Source: Calothrix sp. PCC 7716 (GTDB lineage: Bacteria > Cyanobacteriota > Cyanobacteriia > Cyanobacteriales > Nostocaceae). From it: 64,000 bases of DNA. Below the pieces are notes generated by a model that saw only the letters and a list, made by a program, of their open reading frames with translations, was not told the DNA's origin and made no database searches. Shown one piece after another: positions 50,650 to 61,109 of this stretch (position 1 is the first letter of the stretch; each line of letters opens with the position of its first letter). Made by a program: the position numbers and the translations under genes. Location: the NCBI RefSeq assembly GCF_019977735.1, contig NZ_AP025018.1, forward strand, positions 558,001 to 622,000, written 5' to 3'.

Positions 50650-52866
50650 ATGCGTAAATTACCTGTAGTATCTGCTTTTGCGCTACTGCTAGTTAACCCT
50701 TGCCTTTCCATTGCCGCTACAAAACCAACTCAAATATCTACTTTTTGCCGTAATGAGCTACAAAAAACTAGTTACGATAAAATTTCTTTGCTGACCAATG
50801 ATTTATATTCGATGATATCCAATGGTCAAGTTGAGTCCAGTATTACTCAAATTAATAAAATTATAGATATTGCTCTTACCTCTAAAAGTAAAAGTTTATC
50901 TGATGACCTTGGGCGCCTGTTAGGAGATGATTTTACTTGGCGCCAGAATTCTCACATTGAGCGTTTAATAAAAATAACTCCTGTAGCAAAGAGAAGTGTG
51001 ATTTTGCCGATGCTGGATAATATATCAGGACGGATACAAAGTCTTGATGCTGGCTATAGCAGTATTAAAATTCAAGCTTTTGCACAATTAGCTACCATTT
51101 ATCATAGTTTAGGCGCCAAAGATAAAGCCAGCATATTATTAAACCAAGCGGTACAAATATCATCAGGAGTTCGGCTAACTGAAATGCGGGCAAATTTGTT
51201 AACTAGAATCGCGGGAACTTATATAGATATAGGTCAACCTAAACTGGGACAAAATACGTTAGCACAATCATATCAAGTTGCACTACAGTTTGATAAAGAG
51301 ACAAAAGATAAAAAGCGTGAGTTTCATCCTTCTCTTCCTATCGCTTATACATATGCCAAATTAGGTAATTTTGAGCGTGCGCTAGATGTTGCCAAGTCCA
51401 TATCTAACAGGCTTAAACAAGATGAAGCTTTAGGCGCCATAGCCAATCAGTATATAAAAATCAATCAGTTAGAACAAGCGCAAAAACTTGTACCAGCTAT
51501 TATTAGTGAAAGAGAAAAAGCCAAATTACTTGGACAGCTTGCTATAGCTTATAGTCGTAGCAAAAATTTAAATCTAGCAGACCAATTATTTAACCAAGCA
51601 GTAAAATTTGCTAGTGCGAACATTGAGAATGACTTTATTTTATCAGGAATTATAGTTTCCTACGCGCAAGCTGGGCAAATAGATACTGCATCGCGAGCAT
51701 TGGAATTAGTTCACGATAATTACACAAAAGGAAATTTACATCTTGTAATTGCAAACGAATATCGAAAGCAAAATCAACAAGCTGCTTCCGCACGCAGTCT
51801 GGAAGCAATGGTTGCTTTAGCGCAACAACAAGATGTAACGCGGATTGAATCGTCTATACAAACAGCAATAGAGATTAGTAATATTAATGATTATCATTCT
51901 TTATTTAACTCTTTACTCATTAAGTTAAAAGCTAGACCAGAATCATTAGATTATTTGGTTCAAGTTGCTTTAAGGCATAATCAGATAGATTTTGCTTATT
52001 TAATTGCCCAAACTATCGATAATCCACAAAGCCATCAAATAAATCGACTACTGCCTCGTATCGCAGTTGGTTATGAAGCAGCCAAGCAACCAGAGAAAGC
52101 TATACAAGCAGCACTTAAAGCCAATAATGTAAGTATTATGCCATATCAAGTATATGGATTAGCCCAAACCGCTACTGCTTTTCAAAAAACAGGACAAACA
52201 GTTCTTGCTGAGACAACTTTTAACCAAGCAATACAAAATGCCAATGCTTTATCGGATACAAAACTTCGTGCTGTCGCATTAACAATAATTGCGCGTGAGT
52301 ATAATTCAGTAGGACAAAAGCAATTAGGACAGCAATTTCTTACGCAAGCAATTCAAACAGCAAAATCTTATGTGGCGCCGGATAAAAAAGAAAAAACTGA
52401 GTTGGTAGACTTAATATTATATATGTTACACGAAGCAAAACAATTTGAGCAAGAACTACAAGTAGCAATTGAAATTAATAATCCTGAATTGAATCTGAAT
52501 TTTTCTGGTATTGCAATTGGCGCCTTGCGAGATGGGCAGGATGATTTAGCATTGAAAGCTGCACAATTTGAAACAAATAAAAAATTAAAAACTCGTAGTT
52601 TAATTGATATTGCAAAATTCCAAATGTGGCGCCAGCATAAATCTATAGGCATTGGGACTTTAGCTCAAGCCTTACTTGTAGCACAAACAATACCACAGGA
52701 TAACCCTACAACTCACAATCCATACACCGATAGTAGAGCTAGCTTGCTTGAAGAGATTGCGCTGCTATATGCTCAAATTGGACAAAATAAGCAAGCTTTA
52801 CAGGTGGCAATGGCTCAAAATGCTTCTGAGATTAATCGCGTTAAACAACGTATTAGTTGCTATTAA
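50650..52866 (+). CDS. Exported TPR-like repeat protein
   Basis: A 738-aa protein with a signal peptide (MRKLPVVSAFALLLVNPCLS). The rest is helical repeats. Units of the style LGNFERALDVAKSISN, INQLEQAQKLVPAI and LNLADQLFNQAVKFA recur throughout, with ~34-residue spacing in places, so a TPR or related solenoid. The ATG at 50650 is chosen because the signal peptide begins there; an upstream in-frame ATG at 50587 exists. The partner proteins are unknown. Confidence 0.8.
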   Translation: MRKLPVVSAFALLLVNPCLSIAATKPTQISTFCRNELQKTSYDKISLLTNDLYSMISNGQVESSITQINKIIDIALTSKSKSLSDDLGRLLGDDFTWRQNSHIERLIKITPVAKRSVILPMLDNISGRIQSLDAGYSSIKIQAFAQLATIYHSLGAKDKASILLNQAVQISSGVRLTEMRANLLTRIAGTYIDIGQPKLGQNTLAQSYQVALQFDKETKDKKREFHPSLPIAYTYAKLGNFERALDVAKSISNRLKQDEALGAIANQYIKINQLEQAQKLVPAIISEREKAKLLGQLAIAYSRSKNLNLADQLFNQAVKFASANIENDFILSGIIVSYAQAGQIDTASRALELVHDNYTKGNLHLVIANEYRKQNQQAASARSLEAMVALAQQQDVTRIESSIQTAIEISNINDYHSLFNSLLIKLKARPESLDYLVQVALRHNQIDFAYLIAQTIDNPQSHQINRLLPRIAVGYEAAKQPEKAIQAALKANNVSIMPYQVYGLAQTATAFQKTGQTVLAETTFNQAIQNANALSDTKLRAVALTIIAREYNSVGQKQLGQQFLTQAIQTAKSYVAPDKKEKTELVDLILYMLHEAKQFEQELQVAIEINNPELNLNFSGIAIGALRDGQDDLALKAAQFETNKKLKTRSLIDIAKFQMWRQHKSIGIGTLAQALLVAQTIPQDNPTTHNPYTDSRASLLEEIALLYAQIGQNKQALQVAMAQNASEINRVKQRISCY

Positions 52867-52970
52867 TTTCTGACTTTGCTTTAGGTATGCACTGAAGCCA
52901 ACACATGGGAATGGACTGACATTGTTACAATACTACCATACACCTTACATTATTACGAGCGCAAACGACT

Positions 52971-53210
52971 ATGATGACTCAAGTAATGGTTCAACCCTCA
53001 TCCTGGGTAGAGTCGGGAATTACAATTAGTCAGGTTAGGAATTTAAAGTTGTTCAAATTCACTAACGAACTACAATTACGCTTGGAAGAACTTAATTCTA
53101 GAAGAAAAGCTGGTATGCTTAACTTAGAGGAAGAAGCTGAACTAACGGGAATTTTAGAGCTTGATAGAATTTTTACTTTGCTTAACGCTAAAATCATTGC
53201 TGATTCATGA
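52971..53210 (+). CDS. Small helical protein, partner of the HNH gene
   Basis: A 79-aa protein with a charged helical core (LQLRLEELNSRRKAGMLNLE). Its TGA stop overlaps the ATG of the HNH endonuclease (ATGA), so the two are translationally coupled. The arrangement is frequent beside cyanobacterial HNH genes. Function is unknown; an antitoxin or adaptor role is only a possibility. Confidence 0.75.
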   Translation: MMTQVMVQPSSWVESGITISQVRNLKLFKFTNELQLRLEELNSRRKAGMLNLEEEAELTGILELDRIFTLLNAKIIADS

Positions 53211-53662
53211 CCATTAATAACGCAACTAGAAAATTAGTTAGAAAAAGAGCAAAGTATCTTTGTGAATACTGCCATTCATCAGAAGAGGCAGGTGCAGCTT
53301 TATTTGAAATTGACCATATAACTCCCCAGTCTCTTCCCAATTCAACTGACGAACTGAATAATTTAGCTTTGGCTTGCCAACGTTGTAATGCATATCGCTA
53401 CAATTTTACAACAGGTGTTGACCCAGAAACAGGAAGCACAATCCCACTATTTAATCCTCGTGAACAAAATTGGGCAGATCATTTTGTTTGGGCGCCAGAT
53501 GGTTTAACAATTATTGGAACTACTCCAACAGGGCGAGCTACTTGTAATCGTTTAGACTTAAATGATGAACGTAACAATGAAGGTTCTATTATAAAAGCGC
53601 GTCGTCTTTGGATAAAAGGTGGTTGGCATCCACCTTCAGAAGACCTACGGCAAGAAAGTTAA
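53207..53662 (+). CDS. HNH endonuclease
   Basis: A 151-aa HNH nuclease. The zinc-binding pair CEYC (residue ~19) is followed by the catalytic FEIDHITPQSLPN and a second pair CQRCN, the standard HNH-McrA-type core. The C-terminal extension (NPREQNWADHFVWAPDGLTI) is characteristic of a common cyanobacterial subfamily. It could act on mobile or foreign DNA. It is coupled to the small gene upstream. Confidence 0.92.
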   Translation: MTINNATRKLVRKRAKYLCEYCHSSEEAGAALFEIDHITPQSLPNSTDELNNLALACQRCNAYRYNFTTGVDPETGSTIPLFNPREQNWADHFVWAPDGLTIIGTTPTGRATCNRLDLNDERNNEGSIIKARRLWIKGGWHPPSEDLRQES

Positions 53663-53723
53663 AGCGCACATGGTTTGGTAGTGCTATTTAGAATTTTGGT
53701 CTAAGGATAAGTTTATGTAAGGG

Positions 53724-53761
53724 GGCAGGCAAGGTGGCAGGCAAGGATGCCTGCTCCACAA
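53724..53761. repeat. R1 repeat with a duplicated half-unit
   Basis: GGCAGGCAAGGTGGCAGGCAAGGATGCCTGC shows a partial internal duplication of an R1 arm, between convergent genes. Confidence 0.7.
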
Positions 53762-53764
53762 GGT

Positions 53765-54676
53765 TTATGCTACTAAGGCGCCTAGCTTTTCTAGAACTGG
53801 TTTTGTTGATACGATGTGTCTTTCTAAGCCTAGTTGTTTTGGACTAATGCCTAGTGCTAGGGCTATTAGTTGGGGTAGGTGTAATATTGGTAGACCTAGT
53901 TTTTTTCCAATTACTTTTTCGACTTCGGGTTGACGTGAGTCTAGGTTGAGGTGACATAGTGGGCAGGGTGTGACTATACAGTCGGCGCCTGATTCGATAG
54001 CATCCTGTATGTGATTACCTGCCATTTTAAATGACTCGGTGGTGGCATAACTGGAAAGCGGCCAGCCACAGCATTGTGTACGACCTCGGTAGTATATTGG
54101 TGTTGCTCCGACTGCTCGAAACATATTTTCCATTGCTTCGGGTCGGAAGGGGTTATCGTAACTGTTTTTAGAAGCGCGCAGTAAGTAACAACCGTAGAAC
54201 GCAGCGCATTTTAACCCGCTTAATTTACGAGTTACGCGGTTTTGAATTTCTTCTATACCATAGTCTGCGACTAAAGCATATAAAAGGTGTTTGACTTCGC
54301 TGCTACCGCGATATGGCAAACAGCCTTCTTTTTGCAATAAGCCATTGACTTTATTGATATAGCTGGGGTCGTTTTGCTGGCATTCTTTTAAGCGTTCATC
54401 AACATGCCCTATCACACCTTGGCATGTACTGCAATGGGTTAATAAAGGTAAATTTAACTCTTCTGCTAAAGCTATGTTGCGCGCGTTTACTGTATCTTCG
54501 AGTAATTGCGAGTCTTCTTTGAAAGTGCCAGAACCACAGCAAGAAGCTTTTTTAAGTTCTACTAGCTCAATATCAAGCGCACGTGCGAGAGCAGTTGTAG
54601 ATAAATGAAGCTCTCCACAAGCTCCCTGAGCAACACAACCTGGAAAATAAGCGTACTTTAATCTTTGAGATACCAT
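53765..54676 (-). CDS. HdrB-like CCG-domain iron-sulfur protein
   Basis: A 303-aa protein with two CCG domains. Motifs: FPGCVAQGAC near residue 12, CCGSGTFKED near 47, CAFYGCYLLR near 156 and QCCGWPLSSY near 200. Together they resemble the noncubane [4Fe-4S] sites of CoB-CoM heterodisulfide reductase subunit B. In cyanobacteria such proteins are often annotated as HdrB or succinate dehydrogenase-like subunits and probably shuttle electrons or reduce disulfides. No partner genes lie next to it. Confidence 0.88.
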   Translation of the reverse strand: MVSQRLKYAYFPGCVAQGACGELHLSTTALARALDIELVELKKASCCGSGTFKEDSQLLEDTVNARNIALAEELNLPLLTHCSTCQGVIGHVDERLKECQQNDPSYINKVNGLLQKEGCLPYRGSSEVKHLLYALVADYGIEEIQNRVTRKLSGLKCAAFYGCYLLRASKNSYDNPFRPEAMENMFRAVGATPIYYRGRTQCCGWPLSSYATTESFKMAGNHIQDAIESGADCIVTPCPLCHLNLDSRQPEVEKVIGKKLGLPILHLPQLIALALGISPKQLGLERHIVSTKPVLEKLGALVA

Positions 54677-55086
54677 AGTATTTTACTAAAATAAAGTAAT
54701 TTGCTGAACATTAATACTGTTTTATCACTGTCACAAGTATAACTATCAGGCGCCGGATGTCAGTCCCACATTTGAACCAAAGCAAAATTCTGTGACGCTG
54801 GAAAACACGAAGAAATGTTAAGCGCATTAGAGTCGTGTACAACCGCATGACGTTCAGTTCAACGTAAAACTCATGTAACCATAACAAACAGCGCATCGAA
54901 TGTTATATGCTTGGGTTTGTGTATTTAATCTTTTATTCCTATGTCAAAAAAATAGAAATATAAATTGATTGATATTAACTGGGTAAGCGTGTACGTATTT
55001 CTCGCGCTTTCCGATAAGATGTAATATGCTTTCAAAGCAATTGCCCACGACAAGCGCATTATAGCAACTGGTTGAGGAATTTAACT
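54677..55086. other. Gap upstream of acpP
   Basis: No open frame is convincing. The acpP promoter should lie in the last ~150 bases; GAGGAATTTAACT is the ribosome binding site. Confidence 0.6.
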
Positions 55087-55338
55087 ATGAGCCAAACGGA
55101 AACTTTTGAAAAGGTCAAGAAAATTGTTGCTGACCAACTGAGTGTAGAAGCGTCTACTATCAACCCCCAATCCAACTTTGCCAACGACCTAGGGGCAGAT
55201 TCCCTTGATACTGTTGAACTAGTAATGGCTTTGGAAGAAGAGTTTGATATCGAAATTCCCGATGAAGCCGCTGAAAAGATTACCACCGTTCAAGAAGCTG
55301 TGGACTACATCAATAACAAAGTTACCGCATCCGCGTAA
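55087..55338 (+). CDS. acpP: Acyl carrier protein
   Basis: An 83-aa carrier protein for fatty acid synthesis; the Ser of GADSLD (residue ~40) takes the phosphopantetheine arm. The start at 55087 (MSQTETFEK) is set by a GAGGAA ribosome binding site; an in-frame ATG at 55072 is less likely. It is followed, after an STRR repeat block, by fabF on the same strand, the usual cyanobacterial order. Confidence 0.96.
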   Translation: MSQTETFEKVKKIVADQLSVEASTINPQSNFANDLGADSLDTVELVMALEEEFDIEIPDEAAEKITTVQEAVDYINNKVTASA

Positions 55339-55349
55339 AACAGTGAAAA

Positions 55350-55506
55350 GTGCTGAGTGCTGAGTGCTGAGTGAATAGTTAGGAGTTAGGAGTTAGGAGT
55401 TAGGAGTTAGGAGTGATGAAACTTTATTTTGCCACTCAGCACTCAATACTCAGCACTCAGCACTCAATACTCAGCACTCAGCACTCAGCACTCATCACTC
55501 AGCACT
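55350..55506. repeat. Compound STRR array between acpP and fabF
   Basis: GTGCTGA heptamers (three or more copies), then GTTAGGA heptamers (five tandem copies at about 55379-55413), then a long CAGCACT/CAATACT array. The two outer arrays are complementary and can form a long hairpin, with the TTAGGAG array in the loop. Confidence 0.88.
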
Positions 55507-55523
55507 GAATTAGAACTATCGTC

Positions 55524-56780
55524 ATGGCAGAAGATTTTAAACGTAAACGTGTTGTTGTAACTGGTGTTGGCGCTATTACACCAATTGGTAATAATCAGAA
55601 GGAATATTGGGACGGACTTACGAGTGGACGCAATGGTATCGGGAACATAACCCTTTTCGATGCCACAAGTCACGACTGCCGTATAGCCGGTGAGGTCAAA
55701 AACTTTGACCCGCAAGATTTTATGGACCGCAAAGAAGCCAAGCGGATGGATCGGTTTTCGCAATTTGGGGTTTCAGCAGCAAAACAGGCACTTCTAGACG
55801 CTCAATTAGTTATCAATGACCTGAACGCTGAACAAATCGGTGTCATGATTGGTTCGGGTATTGGTGGCTTAAAAGTGATGGAAGAACAGCAAACTATTTA
55901 CCTCAACCGAGGTCCCGACCGCTGTAGTCCTTTTATGGTGCCGATGATGATTGCCAATATGGCATCGGGTTTAACCGCGATTCATATTGGCGCCAAGGGA
56001 CCAAATTCCTGTCCAGTAACTGCTTGTGCAGCAGGTTCAAACGCAATTGGTGATGCGTTTCGGTTGGTGCAAGGTGGATATGCCCAAGCGATGATTTGCG
56101 GTGGTGCAGAAGCAGCGATTACGCCTTTATCGATAGCTGGTTTTGCTGCGTGTAGAGCGCTTTCGCTTCGTAATGATGACCCCACAACAGCATCGCGTCC
56201 CTTTGACTTAAACCGCGATGGATTTGTAATGGGCGAAGGTTCGGGTATTTTAGTATTGGAAGAATTACAACATGCTTTAAGCCGAGGCGCCCGCATTTAT
56301 GCGGAAATCGTCGGTTATGGTATGACGTGCGATGCCTTCCACTATACATCCCCACCACCCGGTCATGAAGGCGCCGCAAGAGCAATGCGTATGGCACTTA
56401 AAGATGCGGCAATTTCCACGACCGATGTGAGCTACATTAATGCTCACGGTACAAGTACCCCAGCCAACGATTCCGCAGAAAGTACCGCCGTTAAAACCGT
56501 ATTTTCTGAACATGCTAAAAAATTAGCAGTTAGTTCAACAAAATCGATGACCGGACACCTTTTAGGCGCCTCCGGTGGTATAGAAGCAGTAGCATCTGTA
56601 CTCTCTATAGCCAACGACCGGGTTCCACCCACAATTAACCACAAAACCCCAGACCCAGAATGTGATTTAGACTACGTAGCAAACGTTAGCCGAGAACTAA
56701 AAGTTGATGTTGCATTATCCAACTCATTTGGTTTCGGTGGACACAATGTCACGCTAGTCTTTAAGAAGTACATCCCCTAA
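55524..56780 (+). CDS. fabF: Beta-ketoacyl-ACP synthase II
   Basis: A 418-aa condensing enzyme that elongates acyl-ACP with malonyl-ACP. Active-site Cys in [11 protein letters not shown], then His in [12 protein letters not shown] and His in [11 protein letters not shown]; the Lys of SSTKSMTG is present as well. Length and motifs are normal. It is in a block with acpP and tkt as in many cyanobacteria. Confidence 0.97.
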   Translation: MAEDFKRKRVVVTGVGAITPIGNNQKEYWDGLTSGRNGIGNITLFDATSHDCRIAGEVKNFDPQDFMDRKEAKRMDRFSQFGVSAAKQALLDAQLVINDLNAEQIGVMIGSGIGGLKVMEEQQTIYLNRGPDRCSPFMVPMMIANMASGLTAIHIGAKGPNSCPVTACAAGSNAIGDAFRLVQGGYAQAMICGGAEAAITPLSIAGFAACRALSLRNDDPTTASRPFDLNRDGFVMGEGSGILVLEELQHALSRGARIYAEIVGYGMTCDAFHYTSPPPGHEGAARAMRMALKDAAISTTDVSYINAHGTSTPANDSAESTAVKTVFSEHAKKLAVSSTKSMTGHLLGASGGIEAVASVLSIANDRVPPTINHKTPDPECDLDYVANVSRELKVDVALSNSFGFGGHNVTLVFKKYIP

Positions 56781-56886
56781 CAATTCGCTTTGGGGATAAT
56801 GAAAAAAGTTGCTTAAAAAAACTTAAAATTTCTTTAGGCAATGTTAAGTCAGAGAGTGCTAACCCGTCGTTAAGAACAATCGTATT

Positions 56887-58911
56887 ATGGCTGTTGCAAC
56901 CCAAACCCCCACCAAGACCCTAGAAGAAATTTGTATTAACTCGATTCGCTTTTTGGCAGTCGATGCCGTAGAAAAAGCAAAGTCTGGACACCCAGGACTG
57001 CCTATGGGCGCCGCTCCAATGGCATTTGTACTCTGGGATAAATTCATGCGGGTTAATCCCAAAAATCCAAAGTGGTTTAACCGCGACCGTTTCGTATTGT
57101 CCGCAGGTCACGGGTGTATGTTGCAGTATGCACTGCTATACCTAAGTGGATTTGATAGCGTGACGATAGAGGATATCAAGCAGTTCCGTCAATGGGGGTC
57201 ACGCACCCCTGGACACCCAGAAAACTTTGAAACAGCAGGTGTAGAAGTTACCACCGGACCATTAGGACAAGGTATTGCTAATGCAGTCGGTTTAGCAATG
57301 GCAGAAGCTCACCTAGCAGCAAAGTTCAATAAACCTGATGCCAAAATCGTTGACCACTACACCTACGTAATACTAGGTGATGGTTGTAACATGGAAGGGG
57401 TTTCTGGTGAAGCGTGTTCTTTTGCAGGACACTTGGGATTAGGCAAACTAATAGCTCTGTACGACGATAACCACATCTCAATTGATGGTTCTACAGATGT
57501 AGCATTCACTGAAGACGTTTCTAAGCGTTTTGAAGCATACGGTTGGCATGTACTACACGTCGAAGACGGTAATACAGATTTAGAAGGAATTGCAAAAGCA
57601 ATTGAAGAAGCAAAATCTGTTACAGATAAGCCTTCAATGATTAAGGTGACAACTCTCATTGGTTATGGTTCACCCAACAAGCAAAATACTGCTGGTGTTC
57701 ACGGCGCCGCATTAGGTGGTGATGAAGTAGCACTTACACGTCAAAATTTAGGATGGGAACATGAGCCTTTCGTAGTGCCTCAAGATGCTCTCGACCACAT
57801 GCAAAAAGCTATTGAGCGTGGCGCCAAAGCCGAAAGCGAATGGAACAAAGCTTTAAGTGACTATAAAGCTAAGTATGCTTCTGAAGCAGCTGAATTTGAA
57901 CGTTACATTAGCGGCAAACTTCCTGATGGTTGGGAAAAAGTATTACCTACCTACACTCCTGAAGACAAAGGTGTTGCAACTCGTAAACATTCCGAAACTT
58001 GTCTTAACAAATTAGCAACAGTACTACCTGAGTTAATTGGCGGTTCGGCTGACTTAACCCACTCCAACTTAACCGAAATTAAAGGTAAAGGCGACTTCCA
58101 AAAAGGACATTACGAAAACCCCAACGTTCACTATGGTGTACGTGAACATGGTATGGGCGCCATTGTTAATGGTATGGCACTACATGGTTCAGGCTTAATA
58201 CCTTACGGCGCCACCTTCTTAATTTTCACCGACTACATGCGTGCTGCTATCCGCTTATCTGCTTTATCCGAAGCTGGGTCAATATGGGTAATGACTCACG
58301 ACTCAATTGGACAAGGTGAAGACGGACCAACACACCAACCAGTCGAAACAATTGCTTCATTACGCGCAATTCCTGAACTCACAGTAATTCGTCCTGCTGA
58401 TGGTACCGAAACTTCAGGCGCCTATAAAGTCGCAATTGAAAAATCAAAAGCTAACGCTCCTACATTACTAGCCTTCACCCGTCAAAACGTACCTAACTTA
58501 GCAGGTTCGTCAATTGAAGGAGTAACAAAAGGCGCCTACACAATTGTAGATAGCCAAGGAACACCTGACATTATCTTAATTGGTACAGGTTCCGAAGTTA
58601 GCCTTTGTGTAACCGCTGCTGAGAAACTCACCGCTGAAGGTAAGAAAGTTCGTGTAGTTTCTATGCCTTCTTGGGAATTATTTGAAGCTCAAGACGCAGC
58701 TTACAAAGAATCAGTTCTTCCCAAGGCAGTCACCAAGCGCGTATCTGTAGAGGCAGGTGTAAGCTTCGGTTGGCACAAATACGTCGGTACCGAAGGCGCC
58801 ACCGTTAGCATCGACACATTCGGTGCATCGGCGCCTGGGCCAGTTTGTATGGAAAAATTCGGCTTCACCGTTGACAACGTACTAGCAACAGCCAAAAAAG
58901 TACTAGGCTAA
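56887..58911 (+). CDS. tkt: Transketolase
   Basis: A 674-aa thiamin-diphosphate enzyme of the Calvin cycle and pentose phosphate pathway. Motifs: [12 protein letters not shown], the TPP motif [13 protein letters not shown] ... DDNHISIDG, the [10 protein letters not shown] segment with the catalytic Glu (REH), and [17 protein letters not shown]. Full length. It follows fabF by 106 bases. Confidence 0.97.
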   Translation: MAVATQTPTKTLEEICINSIRFLAVDAVEKAKSGHPGLPMGAAPMAFVLWDKFMRVNPKNPKWFNRDRFVLSAGHGCMLQYALLYLSGFDSVTIEDIKQFRQWGSRTPGHPENFETAGVEVTTGPLGQGIANAVGLAMAEAHLAAKFNKPDAKIVDHYTYVILGDGCNMEGVSGEACSFAGHLGLGKLIALYDDNHISIDGSTDVAFTEDVSKRFEAYGWHVLHVEDGNTDLEGIAKAIEEAKSVTDKPSMIKVTTLIGYGSPNKQNTAGVHGAALGGDEVALTRQNLGWEHEPFVVPQDALDHMQKAIERGAKAESEWNKALSDYKAKYASEAAEFERYISGKLPDGWEKVLPTYTPEDKGVATRKHSETCLNKLATVLPELIGGSADLTHSNLTEIKGKGDFQKGHYENPNVHYGVREHGMGAIVNGMALHGSGLIPYGATFLIFTDYMRAAIRLSALSEAGSIWVMTHDSIGQGEDGPTHQPVETIASLRAIPELTVIRPADGTETSGAYKVAIEKSKANAPTLLAFTRQNVPNLAGSSIEGVTKGAYTIVDSQGTPDIILIGTGSEVSLCVTAAEKLTAEGKKVRVVSMPSWELFEAQDAAYKESVLPKAVTKRVSVEAGVSFGWHKYVGTEGATVSIDTFGASAPGPVCMEKFGFTVDNVLATAKKVLG

Positions 58912-58946
58912 TATCTCCAACATTCGTGTATGTACTAAATACACCT

Positions 58947-59086
58947 CTTGTGGGGTGGGCATCCTTGCCCGCCCCTTTTTTTCATTTGTGCCTTGTGGAA
59001 CAGGCATCCCTGCCTGTGCATTAAATATATTTTTTACCACAGAGGCACAGAGTACACAGAGGTAAGGTGGGCATTGCCCACCATAC
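58947..59086. repeat. Cluster of R1, R3 and short hairpin repeats
   Basis: R1 copies at 58947-58975 and 58992-59020, an R3 copy (ACCACAGAGGCACAGAG) at 59034-59062, and the GTAAGGTGGGCATTGCCCACC hairpin at 59062-59086. Three repeat families are stacked end to end after tkt. Confidence 0.8.
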
Positions 59087-59104
59087 GAAATATAAAAAAC
59101 ACCC

Positions 59105-59551
59105 ATGTCCATCACCAAAATTACCGACAAACTCCGCGACTTCAACTTAATCACAGAAGAAACCTATCAAAAAGTAAAACAATTAATTGAATCATCTGAC
59201 ATAACCCGTTCAACACTAATATATGAAGTACAACAAGATGCAACTAATGCTTCACATGGAATATTTACACCTACAAATATCACCTTTGAGTGGAAAAGTG
59301 AAACAATTGCAGAACTTGCTTTAACTTTCAACGATAAGCGTTATAGCACAAAGCTCAAATTTCGAGGTGAATCTTGGGATGATAACAAATTCTTTGCTTT
59401 TCTTCAACAGATAATAGAGGAAAACAACTCAGAAGGTAAATTTTACCCAGTTTACGAAACATCTTATCCTATCGGGTATATCTTCCTCAATGATTTCCAA
59501 AAAACATTGCTAGAACAAGATAATATTTTCAATTTTAGCAGGTTTGCGTAG
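59105..59551 (+). CDS. Protein of unknown function (148 aa)
   Basis: A soluble alpha/beta protein starting MSITKITDKLRDFNLI, with ITFEWKSETIAELALTF and a C-terminal helix-rich part (YPIGYIFLNDFQKTLLE). No motif recognised. It ends 47 bases before an orphan antitoxin gene that runs the other way. The upstream stacked repeats may isolate it from tkt transcription. Confidence 0.65.
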   Translation: MSITKITDKLRDFNLITEETYQKVKQLIESSDITRSTLIYEVQQDATNASHGIFTPTNITFEWKSETIAELALTFNDKRYSTKLKFRGESWDDNKFFAFLQQIIEENNSEGKFYPVYETSYPIGYIFLNDFQKTLLEQDNIFNFSRFA

Positions 59552-59598
59552 CATATCTGTCTGGTGATGTGCTGCGGTTAGGCGCCTTTGTCACCCCC

Positions 59599-59841
59599 TT
59601 AAGTAAACAAGTTTATATCCTCTAGGAAAAATCGACCATCTTGTTTTTGACTCTCACGAGATTTCTCAATAATATCGCTAAACTTGGAATTTAAAGTCAA
59701 GCTAAAACTTTCAATATCAGCATCTTCAACTGGAAGTAAAACCGCTACAGGTTGACCGTTACGAATTATAACCAACGGTTGTTCATTTGTACTGTAGTTT
59801 TCCAGTAATGCTATAATTTCACTTATTTCAACGGTTTTCAT
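59599..59841 (-). CDS. Phd/YefM-type antitoxin, orphan
   Basis: An 80-aa protein with the Phd/YefM pattern: MKTVEISEIIALLENY, then QPLVIIRNGQPVAVLLPVED, and a helical C terminus (DIIEKSRESQKQDGRFF) that would clamp a toxin. No RelE/Doc toxin gene follows on this strand, because the next minus-strand bases are the 3' end of a convergent gene. It may be an orphan or act with a toxin elsewhere. Confidence 0.8.
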   Translation of the reverse strand: MKTVEISEIIALLENYSTNEQPLVIIRNGQPVAVLLPVEDADIESFSLTLNSKFSDIIEKSRESQKQDGRFFLEDINLFT

Positions 59842-59861
59842 AATTAAATTATTTTTTTTAT

Positions 59862-60026
59862 ATGGTACTATTATCAGGAATTTTTAGTGACACCCCCATC
59901 AATACGCAAGAAATTCCTCAAAAGCTTTTAGACATCCAAGACAAACAGCGCAATAATCCTCTACCCTGGAAAGGACAATTTTCTCCACAATTAATTGAAA
60001 CACTCATCAAAAAATGGTGTGTATAG
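59862..60026 (+). pseudogene. N-terminal remnant of a DNA methyltransferase
   Basis: A 54-aa frame with QKLLDIQDKQRNNPLPWKGQ and FSPQLIETLIKKW, the pattern I know from the N terminus of cyanobacterial DNA modification methylases. It ends at TAG exactly where the SAM motif (DPFVGSGT-type) would begin. The catalytic part is not found downstream in any frame I read. The start codon and the motif order make it a truncated gene, not a chance ORF. Confidence 0.6.
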
Positions 60027-60301
60027 GTATAAATAGGAATAATTCAGACATTTGTGTTCAAAAACTCATGATTATATAATTAACATTTGTTAAAATTTAG
60101 TAGACATATGCCACTCAATATCCGAAACTGTGCAGCGAGACTAGCTTGTTGCTCACGCTTCGCTACTCCACGTAGATTAATTTATCACAATAGTATCGGC
60201 GCCTGTTTTTAGAAAAAATGTATGACAAAGACTTAAATTGCATAAGTTGGCGCCGGACAGGAATAATACTATATATGGTGAATTTGTTAACAATATAACT
60301 T
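60027..60301. other. Intergenic gap
   Basis: Two GGCGCC sites (60198, 60249) and AT-rich sequence. No gene seen. Confidence 0.5.
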
Positions 60302-60844
60302 ATGCGTAAGTATTACCACTTATTGAGTGCTTTATTCGTTAGTATTGGCGTTAGTATTTCTATACCATCGCAAGCACATTCATATCCTCTTCAAAACGCG
60401 GGTCAAAATATACGCAAGAATATAAACTTCAAAAAGTTACAGAACTCAGGGAGATAGTAAAGAACCCTAAATTATCTGAATCTTGGACTCTTCTAAACAT
60501 TACCTTAAAATCACAAGTTTATTCAGGTAGTCAAAATAAATTTCCGCCTCCCTACACTTCTCCCTACGATATACCTGGGTTCGACCCTTTACGAAGCAGA
60601 CCCTAACCATGCACGTAAGCTAACAGGACACAGCAATATATTATTTTATAGTACACAAGAATTATGCTTTAAGGTTTAATAGTAATAGGATTGGGCACTC
60701 ATAATAGCATTCTATCTCAATCATTAGCAGGAAGTAGAAACGTATTTACAGCAACGACAGCAGCAGGCACAAGCAGTTCGGCAAATGAACGAGTCTAAAT
60801 TTGACCCTCAATGGTTTAAATTTGGAAAACTGGCTTTGAATTAA
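60302..60844 (+). pseudogene. Decayed gene for an exported protein
   Basis: Begins with a good signal peptide (MRKYYHLLSALFVSIGVSIS) and stops in frame after about 52 codons. Other frames continue with sensible protein: TELREIVKNPKLSESWTLL up to SPYDIPGFDPL, then near the end a Gln-rich stretch VETYLQQRQQQAQAVRQM ending SKFDPQWFKFGKLALN. At least two frameshifts would be needed to join the pieces, so this is a degraded gene. Confidence 0.6.
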
Positions 60845-60906
60845 CTCTTTCTTCTCTTTCTTCTCTTCCTTTGTGTACGAGTGTGCCTTTGTGGTTTATT
60901 CCTCTT

Positions 60907-60978
60907 CTCTCTGCACTCTGTGTCTCTGTGGTAAAAAAATATATATAGAATTCACAGGCAGGGATGCCTGTTCCACAA
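60907..60978. repeat. R3 and R1 repeats in tandem
   Basis: CTCTGTGTCTCTGTGGTAA (R3) at 60907-60933 followed by an R1 copy at 60952-60978, immediately downstream of the decayed gene. Confidence 0.8.
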
Positions 60979-61109
60979 TATTATATTGTGTTTGTTTTAC
61001 AATGTTATATTTTTTGAAGTCATGACTGCCATATTGAGCAATAACCTTCATAAACTAGACGTTTGTCACATCCTGCATTGGCGCCAGAGCGGTAAGAGGG
61101 CACATAGAA

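Noticed and set aside
54711-54896. 61-codon minus-strand frame upstream of acpP
   Set aside because: No family likeness, no ribosome binding site, within chance.
55350-55506. Possible CRISPR-like array
   Set aside because: Period is seven bases with no spacers, which is the known STRR type.
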